The notes under the pieces are model-generated. The model saw nothing but the letters and a program-made list of their open reading frames with translations. It did no database searches and was not told the DNA's origin. A stretch of DNA of 16,459 nt from JAVBUZ01 sp031554725 (GTDB taxonomy: Bacteria; Bacillota; Clostridia; Lachnospirales; Lachnospiraceae). Of the stretch, positions 8,334 to 15,551 are shown piece by piece; positions within the stretch are counted from its first letter, which is position 1; the number at the start of each line of letters is the position of its first letter. The stretch covers positions 1 to 16,459 of the forward strand of contig JAVBUZ010000125.1 of the NCBI GenBank assembly GCA_031554725.1, given 5' to 3'. Position numbers and translations under genes: made by a program.

Positions 8334-8376
8334 TTTCCCCTCCACATCACTTCCATAAATATTTCTTCTATTATTA

Positions 8377-8405
8377 ATTCTCTATTTTTACTTTTTACTT
8401 GTCAA
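8377..8405 (-). promoter_or_regulatory. Promoter of the propeller/solute-binding lipoprotein gene
   Basis: On the - strand TTGACA (8400-8405) is followed after 17 nt by GAGAAT (8377-8382), a perfect -35 with a four-of-six -10. It lies about 45 bases upstream of the ATG at 8333, in a very A-rich stretch. Confidence 0.6.
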
Positions 8406-8456
8406 TGGTATTTCATTTTTCTTTTGTTTATCTTTACTTTTTCTTTATTTTTGCAA

Positions 8457-8491
8457 GAAAAAAGCAGGATATACTGTTATATATCCTACTT
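8457..8491 (-). terminator. Intrinsic terminator after the ATPase-TOPRIM cassette
   Basis: A 12-bp stem (8480-8491 with 8462-8473, one G-U pair) with a 6-nt loop is followed on the - strand by a T run ending at 8457. It starts 7 bases past the TOPRIM gene stop and closes the two-gene cassette. Confidence 0.85.
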
Positions 8492-8497
8492 CTAAAT

Positions 8498-9283
8498 TCA
8501 TATATTAATATTATGTAGCATCTCCTGCCAAAAATCTTCCTTAAAATAATCTAACAAAAATAAGGGTACCGCATTTAGTATTGCAATTTCACCTCTTAAG
8601 TCAATATATTTCATTTTTTGATTCTTGTAGATACCTAGCTGGTCTATTTTTTTCCTGTAGTTCAAGAACTCTGGAATGTGATATGTATGTGATACAATGC
8701 AGTTTGCTTTGCAAACCGCTTGCATACACAAATATCTCCAATTTTGTCTTGTAATTTTCCGAAAATCTTGAAATTCTTTACACTCTGTCACCCGATTCTT
8801 ATAATTACCAATCTCATTAATTGGAATGCTACACCTGCGAAAACAAGTATCATCACTTTTGTTATCTCTTAATGATTCGACCATTGGATAATTAATATAC
8901 AGTTTTCCTAGCTCTGTTTCATTGTCAAATATGCTTAACATTTCTTCAAGTACATCAGCACTACTTGGATCAGATTCTTTGTTTAAATTATCATTATGTC
9001 CATCATAATCAAAAAATAAATATATTTCAGAAAATTGCTTACGTTCCAACCCTACCAATTTTTCTTTTGCTAATGGGTTGTACTCTCGTAAAAGTTCAAT
9101 TAAATCAGTTTCAAACAAATCTTTCTTTAACTGCTTATATAGCATATATATATTCTCTCCTGCTGGAAACGATATTACCATTATTTCGGCTATATTTCCT
9201 AAGAAAGTCTTTTTTATGTTTTCAAACAGTATCTTTTCTGTCTTATCTCCTTCATAAATTACTGCTATATACTTACTCTTCAT
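8498..9283 (-). CDS. TOPRIM-domain protein (RloB/AbiLii/AriB-like), partner of the adjacent ATPase; putative defence effector
   Basis: 261 residues from the ATG at 9283. The frame opens one codon earlier at a TTG, but GGAG lies 6 nt before the ATG. The N-terminus reads YIAVIYEGDKTE, with Glu11 in the first TOPRIM motif. IYLFFDYDGH supplies the Asp-x-Asp pair (Asp92, Asp94) after a hydrophobic strand. LYINYPMVESLRD (about 128-140) looks like a further conserved motif. This E...DxD pattern is the metal site of TOPRIM nucleases and primases. The C-terminal half (140-261) has Cys and aromatic residues and no domain I can name. It overlaps the ATPase gene by 11 nt. Paired ATPase + TOPRIM genes are known in anti-phage systems (AbiL, PARIS, RloAB), so a nuclease toxin released or controlled by the ATPase is the inference. 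The TOPRIM call is fairly firm; defence is a hypothesis. Confidence 0.72.
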   Translation of the reverse strand: MKSKYIAVIYEGDKTEKILFENIKKTFLGNIAEIMVISFPAGENIYMLYKQLKKDLFETDLIELLREYNPLAKEKLVGLERKQFSEIYLFFDYDGHNDNLNKESDPSSADVLEEMLSIFDNETELGKLYINYPMVESLRDNKSDDTCFRRCSIPINEIGNYKNRVTECKEFQDFRKITRQNWRYLCMQAVCKANCIVSHTYHIPEFLNYRKKIDQLGIYKNQKMKYIDLRGEIAILNAVPLFLLDYFKEDFWQEMLHNINI

Positions 9284-10376
9284 CAAACGCTCCCGCCGAA
9301 TACATCTTTCGTAAATTATGTGCCCTTCTTATTTCTTTTGATGTTGAATCTGCAAAAGATTTTATTCTTCCATCTTTTATTTGTAGATAACAGTCTGGGC
9401 GCAAAATATCATTCGACATAATTTCCGTATTATGCGTTGTAAATATTGCCTGTGTATTTTCTAACCTTAACACTTCCCTAACTACTATTTCAGCTAAATT
9501 GCTATGATAAAAAGCATCAAATTCATCCAAAAAAACAAATGATACTTTTTCTAATCGAATTAACCAGTAGAAAAACAGTGCTAAAGTATTAGTTCCTCTG
9601 GAAGCCACACTAAAAAAGTTCACTTCGCCTTCATCAAATTTGCAGTAAATAGCCTTTTTTCCTTCGACATCCTTCGCAAATAAATTATACTTTTGACCTG
9701 CTTTCTCCAAAAAATCCTGAAACTCGCTTAGCTTATCTTTTTCTATAATACCAGAACCTATACCCTCACTTCCATTCATAAATCCTTGATAACTATTTTT
9801 TTCTAAAGAGCTAAACATAAGCATGTTATCTACAAATGTCATAAATTTACTAAATACAATAGCATTCTTACTCTCTAACAGTACCGTATTGTTATTTACA
9901 TATTTTATAAATGATATATTCTTTTCGGACAAATCTGTGTTTAGTGTTTCTGCACCCTTCAAGTTTAAGATTGATTCATGTGTATCAAAATTATAAAATA
10001 TTACATCCTCATCATTAATTCTTAACGTCTCTTTTATTAATGATTCGGGATCCTTCTTTTCATAATAATAATCAACAATATCTGTATCAAATTTAAATTG
10101 ATAATGGAAGCATACTTTTCCGCCCCTATTAAGATTTTCATAAAGATCATATTCAGATAAATTCTTTTGCTTATCAACCAAGTGCAAGGTAATATCAAAT
10201 ATCGCATATCCTAAATTTGTTTTACCACTTCCGTTTTCGCCATAAACTAACGCTGTTTTCACAACATCATTTCGCACAGCATTCTCACTAAATTCATAAT
10301 TGCTTGTTTTGGATAAGTCTAAAGTCATTTTTTTTTCAAAGTTTTTAAAATTTTCAACTTCAAATTTCAATAACAT
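9273..10376 (-). CDS. AAA15/COG1106 ABC-type ATPase (RloA/AbiLi/AriA-like), sensor half of a two-gene cassette
   Basis: 367 residues. The start LLKFEVENFKNFEKKMTLDL is the classic N-terminus of SMC/RecF-like ATPases. Walker A GENGSGKT is at 46-53, a signature-like SRGTNTLALFF at 259-269, Walker B FVFLDEFDAF at 280-289 and the switch motif TTHN at 313-316. The tail KEIRRAHNLRKMYSAGAFDE is typical of COG1106 (RloA-type) proteins. A large insert of about 200 residues between Walker A and the signature has no coiled-coil look and is probably the specificity region. Start ATG follows AGGAGG by about 8 nt. It is followed by the TOPRIM gene with an 11-nt overlap. In PARIS and AbiL, such ATPases hold or trigger a TOPRIM partner on phage infection. 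That role here is inference; DNA repair or maintenance is an alternative. Confidence 0.85.
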   Translation of the reverse strand: MLLKFEVENFKNFEKKMTLDLSKTSNYEFSENAVRNDVVKTALVYGENGSGKTNLGYAIFDITLHLVDKQKNLSEYDLYENLNRGGKVCFHYQFKFDTDIVDYYYEKKDPESLIKETLRINDEDVIFYNFDTHESILNLKGAETLNTDLSEKNISFIKYVNNNTVLLESKNAIVFSKFMTFVDNMLMFSSLEKNSYQGFMNGSEGIGSGIIEKDKLSEFQDFLEKAGQKYNLFAKDVEGKKAIYCKFDEGEVNFFSVASRGTNTLALFFYWLIRLEKVSFVFLDEFDAFYHSNLAEIVVREVLRLENTQAIFTTHNTEIMSNDILRPDCYLQIKDGRIKSFADSTSKEIRRAHNLRKMYSAGAFDEE

Positions 10377-10409
10377 ACTAAGTACCTCCTATTTCAAAGC
10401 GTATACTTA

Positions 10410-10438
10410 TATATAACATAAAACACGCCTTTTTTCAA
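10410..10438 (-). promoter_or_regulatory. Promoter of the ATPase-TOPRIM cassette
   Basis: On the - strand TTGAAA (10433-10438) is followed after 17 nt by TATATA (10410-10415), a strong vegetative promoter. The start site would lie near 10403, giving a leader of about 27 nt with the AGGAGG site. An inverted repeat sits 5 bases upstream of the -35 box. Confidence 0.7.
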
Positions 10439-10443
10439 CATAA

Positions 10444-10462
10444 GCCGTAAAAAAATTACGGC
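10444..10462. promoter_or_regulatory. Perfect inverted repeat just upstream of the cassette promoter, candidate operator
   Basis: GCCGTAA and TTACGGC form a perfect 7-bp inverted repeat around a 5-nt A tract. It stands out as GC-containing symmetry in AT-rich DNA and lies at about -41 to -59 of the cassette promoter. No T tract follows on either strand, so it is more likely a protein-binding site than a terminator. Confidence 0.5.
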
Positions 10463-10522
10463 AGAAATATTTTTCAAAATAAGTGTTCCCAGCATATACA
10501 TTTTTATACTATGATAACAAAA

Positions 10523-10550
10523 CATATAAGATGCCATATTCCCTTGTCAA
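10523..10550 (-). promoter_or_regulatory. Possible second, upstream promoter of the ATPase-TOPRIM cassette
   Basis: On the - strand TTGACA (10545-10550) is followed after 16 nt by TATATG (10523-10528). It would give a leader of about 140 nt that includes the inverted repeat. Such boxes occur by chance in AT-rich DNA, so this is tentative. The rest of the 10377-10602 gap shows no gene. Confidence 0.35.
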
Positions 10551-10602
10551 AAAACCGCATCACACAATATTTTCCGTTATTTAGTCCATTCATCCCAATC
10601 TC

Positions 10603-10962
10603 TTATTTTAAATGATGTAAATAATAAAAAACCGGAACGGAAAACATTACAACTCCTAATGTAGCAATTAAAAAGTACAGAGTGTTTAAGTTTAATACCA
10701 TTACTCCAATGATTAAACCTATGCCTATTATTGTACATATTTGTAATGAGGCTTTTCTTTTTTCCAATAAAGCTTCACCTTCAGTCTCTTGTTTCTTCTC
10801 TCGTTTAATCGTTAAGTAAATGGCCCAAATGGATAAAACAGTACCTATCCCCAATAATATTGCTCCAACCATGTTCAATATACTATCGCAAGTTAATATT
10901 ACATGTACTTCGCAAATAATTAATACTAATAACATACTTTTTATAAAAGTAGAATGCTTCAT
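10603..10962 (-). CDS. Small four-span membrane protein, function unknown
   Basis: 119 residues with four hydrophobic stretches at about 6-24, 28-50, 72-92 and 93-115. A charged loop (REKKQETEGEALLEKRK, about 54-70) between the second and third spans probably lies in the cytoplasm. The start is clear: AAGGAGG lies about 10 nt before the ATG. The gene begins 27 bases after metA and so is probably co-transcribed with it, though nothing in the protein links it to methionine. I recognise no family. No convincing terminator follows its stop. Confidence 0.75.
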   Translation of the reverse strand: MKHSTFIKSMLLVLIICEVHVILTCDSILNMVGAILLGIGTVLSIWAIYLTIKREKKQETEGEALLEKRKASLQICTIIGIGLIIGVMVLNLNTLYFLIATLGVVMFSVPVFYYLHHLK

Positions 10963-10989
10963 AGCTTTTAACCTCCTTCAAAGGTGGGC

Positions 10990-11895
10990 CTACAATTCGT
11001 ACGGTGTCCTCTGGTACACGTAATAATTAATCCAATTTGTATATAAGTTATTACTATGTGAACGCCACTCTAATAGTGGCCTTACCTCTGGGTTATCATC
11101 TGGGTAGTAATTGTAAGGCACATGAATCGGTAGTCCCTTGTTTAAGTCCCTCATATATTCGTTGTGCAAGGTGTATCTGTCATACTCTGGGTGACCATTC
11201 ACAAAGATTTTTTTACCATCCTCTGCAATTGCTAAATAAACGCCTGCAACTGGTGATTCTGCAAGCACCGTTAAATCTGAACATGCATGGATACCTTCTG
11301 CTGGAGTTTCTGTATGCCTACTGTGAGGAGCTAGGAACACATCATCAAAGCCTCTTACTAGAGGGATTTTTCTATTAGCAACCTTATGCTCGTATACGCC
11401 AAAAAGCTTTTCCGATAAATGTTTTTTGGGAATCCCATAATAATGGTAAAAACCTGCCTGTGCTCCCCAACAAATATGTAGAGTTGAGGTTACATTCGTT
11501 TCTGCCCAATCCATGATGCCACATATTTCTTCCCAATAATCCACCTCTTCAAAGGAGATATCTTCTACCGGTGCTCCTGTAATAATCAGTCCATCAAACT
11601 TACGATTCTTGATTTCATCTAGTGTTGTATAAAATTTGTTTAAATGGTTTGCTGATGTATTTAAAGACACATGGCTTTTTACATTTAAAAAGGTAACATC
11701 TACTTGCAGGGGAGTATTTGATAATGCCCTAAGAAGCTGCAATTCTGTATCCTGCTTTACTGGCATGATATTTAGAATACATACTTGAAGTGGACGAATG
11801 TCCTGATGCATTGCTCGTCCTTCATCCATAACAAATATATTCTCAAATTCTAGCTTTTCCTTTGCTGGTAGGTCATTTTGTATTCTAATAGGCAT
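10990..11895 (-). CDS. metA: Homoserine O-acetyltransferase, MetA family
   Basis: 301 residues, close to the family's usual 300-310. It acylates the hydroxyl of L-homoserine in the first committed step of methionine synthesis, in the cytoplasm. Catalytic residues fall at canonical positions: Cys142 in HICWGAQAG, His235 and Glu237 in NGHPEYDR. Position 111, which in this family sets acyl-donor choice, is Glu (ITGAPVE). Published work on MetA links Glu111 to acetyl-CoA and Gly111 to succinyl-CoA, so acetyl-CoA is predicted although many databases label such proteins succinyltransferases. Ribosome site GGAGG lies about 8 nt before the ATG. It starts 21 bases after ligA, so it is probably transcribed with ligA. 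I see no SAM riboswitch or T-box directly ahead of it. Confidence 0.95.
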   Translation of the reverse strand: MPIRIQNDLPAKEKLEFENIFVMDEGRAMHQDIRPLQVCILNIMPVKQDTELQLLRALSNTPLQVDVTFLNVKSHVSLNTSANHLNKFYTTLDEIKNRKFDGLIITGAPVEDISFEEVDYWEEICGIMDWAETNVTSTLHICWGAQAGFYHYYGIPKKHLSEKLFGVYEHKVANRKIPLVRGFDDVFLAPHSRHTETPAEGIHACSDLTVLAESPVAGVYLAIAEDGKKIFVNGHPEYDRYTLHNEYMRDLNKGLPIHVPYNYYPDDNPEVRPLLEWRSHSNNLYTNWINYYVYQRTPYEL

Positions 11896-11916
11896 TACTT
11901 ATTCCTCCAAAACTAC

Positions 11917-13881
11917 TTATTGTGTTAAATACTTTTCTATAAATTCTTCCTCTGTAATAATAGGAACATTTAATTCTTTTGCTTTTTTATTTTTTGATGA
12001 ATTCGACGAAATATCATTGTTAATGAGGCAATCTGTTTTTCCTGTTACGCTACCTGTTACCTTTCCGCCCTTTTCTTCAATTTGATCCTTTAATTCATTT
12101 CTGCTGGCATAATGCTCTAAGCTTCCTGTTATAACAAAAACTTTTCCTGTTAGAGTTTGTCCTTCTTCGCTTAAAGTAGGTACTTCTATTTCTAACTCAT
12201 CACAAAGTCTATCAAGACAATCTAATTTTTCTTTTGACTGCATATATTCCATAACGGCCTTGGCAATAATTGCACCCACACCTTCTATGGCACTTAGTTC
12301 TTCTATTTCAGCCTGTTTCATTCTATCTAAATCAAAGTCAAAATGTTTGCATAGCATTTTTGCATTAGCTACCCCGATATTGGCAATTCCCAAGCCATAA
12401 ATCACTTTTGGCAAGGTGGTTTTTCTTGCCTTTTCTAGGCTATCCATTAAATTTTGATAGGACTTCTCGCCAAATCCGTCCATGCAAACAATTTCCTCCC
12501 GATGTTGGGATAAATGAAATAAATCTGCAAACTCATGTATATATCCTTTAGCAATAAACTTCTCTAGGGTTGCCTCTGAAAGTCCCTCAATATTCATCGC
12601 ATCTCTACTAACAAAAAGAGTAAATGCTTTGATTTTTTTAGCTGCACATTCAGCATTGGTACAATAAAGCGATTCTGCCTCACTAACCTGCCTAATTTCC
12701 GTTTTTCCACCACATGCTGGACAACATTCTGGTATTTGAATATTGGCACTGCCTGTGAGATTCTCAGCAATCTGTGGAATAATCATGTTCGCCTTATATA
12801 CGGTTATTTTATCTCCAATTCCTAAACGAAGGCCTCTGAGTATACTAATGTTGTGTACAGACGCACGGCTTACGGTTGTTCCTTCTAATTCTACTGGCTC
12901 AAAAATAGCCACTGGATTTATAAGACCAGTTCTACTTGGACTCCACTCAATTTCCTTTAATGTGGTTTCTCTTAGCTCATCTGCCCATTTAAACGCTATT
13001 GAATCTCTTGGAAACTTTGCTGTCTTTCCTAGTGCCTCACCGTAGGCAATATCCTCAAAGCTAAGCACCAAGCCGTCTGAGGGAATATCATAGTCCTCTA
13101 TTTTCTGCTCATAATAATGGATATTATCTAGAATATTAGATGCATCCACCATGCGATACTCTACAAGATCAAAGCCTTGTTCTTTTAGAAATTGAAACTG
13201 TTTTTCTCTAGAATTTGCAAAATCTACATCCTCTGCTTTTACCAACGTAAAAGCAAAAAGCTTTACATTTCTCTTAGCTGCAATCTCATTGTTTAACTGA
13301 CGAACTGAACCACTACATAAATTTCTAGGGTTCTTGTATTTTGCATCTTCCTCTACAATCTCTGCATTAATCTTTTCAAAATCCGAATAGGTAATAACTG
13401 CCTCTCCTCTTAATATCAGTTCTCCTTTATAAGGAATTGATAGGGGCAAATTTTTAAAGGTTTTCGCATTGTTAGTAATTACCTCACCAACCTCACCATT
13501 GCCTCTTGTAACAGCCTTTGCAAGTTTTCCATCATTATATGTTAGTACAATGGTTAATCCATCTAGTTTCCAGCTTAAAATACCGTCTTTTCCCTGTAAC
13601 CAGCTCTGTAGCTCTTCTCTATCCTTCGTTTTCCCTAAGGATAACATCGGAAACTGATGGCGTTCTTTGGGTAATTCATCTACCGCTTCATAGCCCACGG
13701 AAACTGTCGGGCTGTTCGCTAAAATAACACCCGTTTCCATTTCCAATGTCACTAGCTCATCATATAGCTTGTCATACTCAAAATTACTCATGATTTCTCG
13801 ATCCTCAGCATAATATGCTTTAGCCGCAGCTGCTAAGGTATCTACTAGATATTTGATTCGTTTTAATTTTTCAGACTCCAT
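11917..13881 (-). CDS. ligA: NAD-dependent DNA ligase LigA, divergent form
   Basis: 654 residues, near the usual 670. It seals nicks in DNA using NAD. Order: N-terminal Ia domain, adenylation domain with nucleophile Lys105 (KLDG), RGE at 158-160, NPRN (Arg186), FKW (Lys298), OB fold (IEWSPSRTG), four-Cys zinc site (387, 390, 407, 412), helix-hairpin-helix repeats (about 425-560) and BRCT (about 578-654). Several motif residues differ from E. coli LigA by eye alignment. Glu113 corresponds to Ser103, Arg277 probably to Tyr264, Lys290 to Ser274, and TRGDG is TRGNG. This suggests a distinct LigA subclade, possibly a second ligase. The frame is intact. Start ATG is preceded by GGAG about 8 nt upstream. 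First gene of a probable ligA-metA-membrane protein unit; no clear promoter seen upstream. Confidence 0.93.
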   Translation of the reverse strand: MESEKLKRIKYLVDTLAAAAKAYYAEDREIMSNFEYDKLYDELVTLEMETGVILANSPTVSVGYEAVDELPKERHQFPMLSLGKTKDREELQSWLQGKDGILSWKLDGLTIVLTYNDGKLAKAVTRGNGEVGEVITNNAKTFKNLPLSIPYKGELILRGEAVITYSDFEKINAEIVEEDAKYKNPRNLCSGSVRQLNNEIAAKRNVKLFAFTLVKAEDVDFANSREKQFQFLKEQGFDLVEYRMVDASNILDNIHYYEQKIEDYDIPSDGLVLSFEDIAYGEALGKTAKFPRDSIAFKWADELRETTLKEIEWSPSRTGLINPVAIFEPVELEGTTVSRASVHNISILRGLRLGIGDKITVYKANMIIPQIAENLTGSANIQIPECCPACGGKTEIRQVSEAESLYCTNAECAAKKIKAFTLFVSRDAMNIEGLSEATLEKFIAKGYIHEFADLFHLSQHREEIVCMDGFGEKSYQNLMDSLEKARKTTLPKVIYGLGIANIGVANAKMLCKHFDFDLDRMKQAEIEELSAIEGVGAIIAKAVMEYMQSKEKLDCLDRLCDELEIEVPTLSEEGQTLTGKVFVITGSLEHYASRNELKDQIEEKGGKVTGSVTGKTDCLINNDISSNSSKNKKAKELNVPIITEEEFIEKYLTQ

Positions 13882-13970
13882 CTTGTATACTCCATTCTAA
13901 AGTCTCAATTTTCCACTTTTATTTTTATTAAACTTAGCTTTAACTTTTCTTTCGTGTTTTCTAAGTAAAC

Positions 13971-13995
13971 ACATAGAATATAATAACATAGAATA
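13971..13995. repeat. Two 10-bp direct repeats upstream of ligA
   Basis: ACATAGAATA occurs at 13971-13980 and again at 13986-13995, a 15-bp period. It lies about 90-115 bases upstream of the ligA start. It could be a tandem half-site for a regulator or chance in AT-rich sequence. Confidence 0.4.
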
Positions 13996-14015
13996 GGGGC
14001 TATCTTCCACCTATT
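13992..14015 (-). terminator. Weak hairpin after the RluF-like gene
   Basis: On the - strand AATAGG(T)GG pairs with CCCCTATT over a 7-nt loop, with one bulged T, about 25 bases past the stop of the pseudouridine synthase gene. The following sequence is only moderately T-rich, so termination may be leaky and ligA could be read through. Confidence 0.35.
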
Positions 14016-14040
14016 TTATCTCTTTTTTCTTTTCTACACC

Positions 14041-14760
14041 TTAAATATGCAGACCGCAGTCTGCATACAGTTTTTCTAACTCTTCACCCTGAACTTCTCT
14101 AAACTTTCCCGGTGCAATATTCCCCAGCAAAACATTCATTATTCTTATACGTTTTAAGGATTTTACTTCATATCCCAGGGTTTTACACATTCTTCTTATC
14201 TGTCTGTTGACTCCTTGAGTCAATACAATATTAAAGGTATATTTGCCAATTTTAGTAATCTCACATTTTCTAGTAGTAATATCCAAGTCCTTTAGATATA
14301 CGCCTTCTGACATAGCCCGCAGAAACTCTGCGGTTATGTCTTTACCTACCTTTACAACATATTCCTTTTCATGCCTATTTGCCCCACGCATCATGGAATC
14401 TATTAGCTTTCCATCATTGGTAAGAATTAAAAGGCCTTCAGAGTCCTTATCTAGCCTTCCCGCATAGGTAACTCTCACCGGATACTTTATCATATCCATT
14501 ATAACCTTCTCTGCATGACTATCACGTTCTGTACAGGTTACACCAATGGGCTTATAAAAAGCTAGCACAGCCTTTTTCTCTTCCCCTGCAAGGGCTTTCC
14601 CATTTAGTGTTACCTTGTCTTTATCGCAAACCTTCGTGCCCATATCTGCAATATTCCCGTTCACACGAACTCTGCCTTCCGAAATCAGCTTATCCGCATC
14701 ACGTCTAGAGCAAACGCCGCACATCGCCAGATATTTATTTAGTCTGACTGTCTCTTCCAT
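14041..14760 (-). CDS. rluF: 23S rRNA pseudouridine synthase, RsuA/RluB/RluF family, RluF-like
   Basis: 239 residues. An S4 RNA-binding domain occupies about 1-55 (RLNKYLAMCGVCSRRDADKL). The catalytic domain follows, with Asp104 in AGRLDKDSEGLLILTNDG as nucleophile and TQGVNRQIRRMCKTLGYEV forming the active-site wall. The C-terminal stretch RIRIMNVLLG matches RluF, which converts U2604 of 23S rRNA in E. coli, better than RluB, which modifies U2605. The exact target is therefore a fair guess, not proven. GAGGAG lies 6 nt before the ATG. The gene starts 18 bases after the flavodoxin-like gene, so they are probably co-transcribed. No defects seen in this frame. Confidence 0.9.
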   Translation of the reverse strand: MEETVRLNKYLAMCGVCSRRDADKLISEGRVRVNGNIADMGTKVCDKDKVTLNGKALAGEEKKAVLAFYKPIGVTCTERDSHAEKVIMDMIKYPVRVTYAGRLDKDSEGLLILTNDGKLIDSMMRGANRHEKEYVVKVGKDITAEFLRAMSEGVYLKDLDITTRKCEITKIGKYTFNIVLTQGVNRQIRRMCKTLGYEVKSLKRIRIMNVLLGNIAPGKFREVQGEELEKLYADCGLHI

Positions 14761-14778
14761 GAAATTCTCCTCTATGAT

Positions 14779-15399
14779 TTATCTGATAAAATCTGTTCTG
14801 ATTCCTTGTTCTCTTTCAGGGAACGTAATCCCCTGCTGTTTTCCAAGCTCAATACACTTCATAAGCCAAGACATGTTATTGCCTAATGTTCTCATAATCT
14901 GCATACCTTCACCATCCTGACGAACCTGATCTGGATTACTTCCATGAACCATATTCCAATACTGTGAAGAAACTACTGGCATACAAGAAATAGTAAAGTA
15001 TTTATTAATCTGATCAAAGGCTGCTGTTGCTCCCCCTCTTCTACAGCTAAAAACTGCCGCTGCAGGTTTTCCCCAATAAATACTTCCCTTTCCATAAAAA
15101 GCTCTATCCATAAATGCTGTAAGTGCTCCTGAAGCCGCCGCGTAATGAACTGGTGAGCCAAAGATAAAACCATCTGCATCTTTTGCTTTCTCAACAAATG
15201 TATTAACACAGTCATCTCTAAAGCATTTTCCATCTTTTCCGCAAACACCACAACCTATGCATCCAGCCAAAGGTTGTGTTCCAATATTAAAAAATTATGT
15301 TTCTATTCCGTTCTTTTCTAATGCGCTTGCAACTTCCTGCAATGCTGTATATGTCCATCCCTTTGCATTTGGACTTCCGTTAACTAAAATTACTTTCAT
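14779..15399 (-). pseudogene. Flavodoxin-family NAD(P)H-dependent FMN reductase, interrupted by an in-frame TAA
   Basis: Translation from the ATG at 15399, with GGAGG about 7 nt upstream and a good promoter beyond, begins MKVILVNGSPNAKGWTYTAL, the flavin-phosphate loop of NADPH-dependent FMN reductases. Codon 35 (15295-15297) is TAA. The same frame then continues without shift as FFNIGTQPLAGCIGCGVC through FGSPVHYAAASG and FSCRRGGATAAFDQ to the normal stop, 206 codons in all. Family members usually have Glu where the stop lies (IETEFFNIG), so one G-to-T change would explain it. The cysteine cluster CIGCGVCGKDGKC is normal for the subfamily. A shortened protein from the TTG at 15270 would lack the flavin loop and is unlikely to work. 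Either a recent pseudogene or a sequence error. Confidence 0.85.
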
Positions 15400-15436
15400 G
15401 TGTTATCCTCCATTAGAATTACTTTTTCTATATTTT

Positions 15437-15464
15437 ATTATACATCTATTACGTAAAATGACAA
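15437..15464 (-). promoter_or_regulatory. Promoter of the flavodoxin-like / RluF transcription unit
   Basis: On the - strand TTGTCA (15459-15464) is followed after 16 nt by a consensus TATAAT (15437-15442), about 38 bases upstream of the ATG at 15399. Confidence 0.7.
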
Positions 15465-15487
15465 CTTTATGTTTTATTATGTATAGC

Positions 15488-15532
15488 AAAAAAATCCCAC
15501 CAAGTGTCATTTCTGACCACTCGTGGGATTTT
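15488..15532 (-). terminator. Intrinsic terminator after glutamate dehydrogenase
   Basis: AAAATCCCAC pairs with GTGGGATTTT (15491-15500 with 15523-15532). Inner pairing (AGTG/CACT and TCA/TGA) extends the stem to a TTTC loop. On the - strand a run of seven T follows. It begins about 20 bases past the gdhA stop. Confidence 0.9.
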
Positions 15533-15551
15533 AAACTTTTAAATATTCTTT

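Noticed and set aside
8334..8345. GTG start at 8345 for the large lipoprotein
   Set aside because: The extension contains the ribosome site of the ATG at 8333, and the signal peptide begins cleanly with MKKI at that ATG.
9273..10376. Calling the ATPase Septu PtuA or Gabija GajA
   Set aside because: The partner is a separate TOPRIM protein, not an HNH nuclease as in Septu, and the ATPase lacks the fused TOPRIM domain of GajA. AbiL, RloA and PARIS types fit better.
10444..10462. Inverted repeat as a terminator for the small membrane protein gene
   Set aside because: No T tract follows the stem on the - strand, and it lies about 140 bases past the stop and directly beside a promoter.
11896..11916. 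Riboswitch or T-box between ligA and metA
   Set aside because: The gap is only 21 bases and contains little beyond a ribosome binding site.
13935..13967. Distant AACTTAG / CTAAGT inverted repeat upstream of ligA
   Set aside because: The short arms are separated by more than 20 bases in AT-rich DNA, which is easily chance.
14779..15270. Shortened flavodoxin-like protein starting at the TTG at 15270
   Set aside because: It would lack the flavin-phosphate loop, and the correct ATG, ribosome site and promoter all lie upstream at 15399 and beyond. The in-frame stop explains the apparent short frame.
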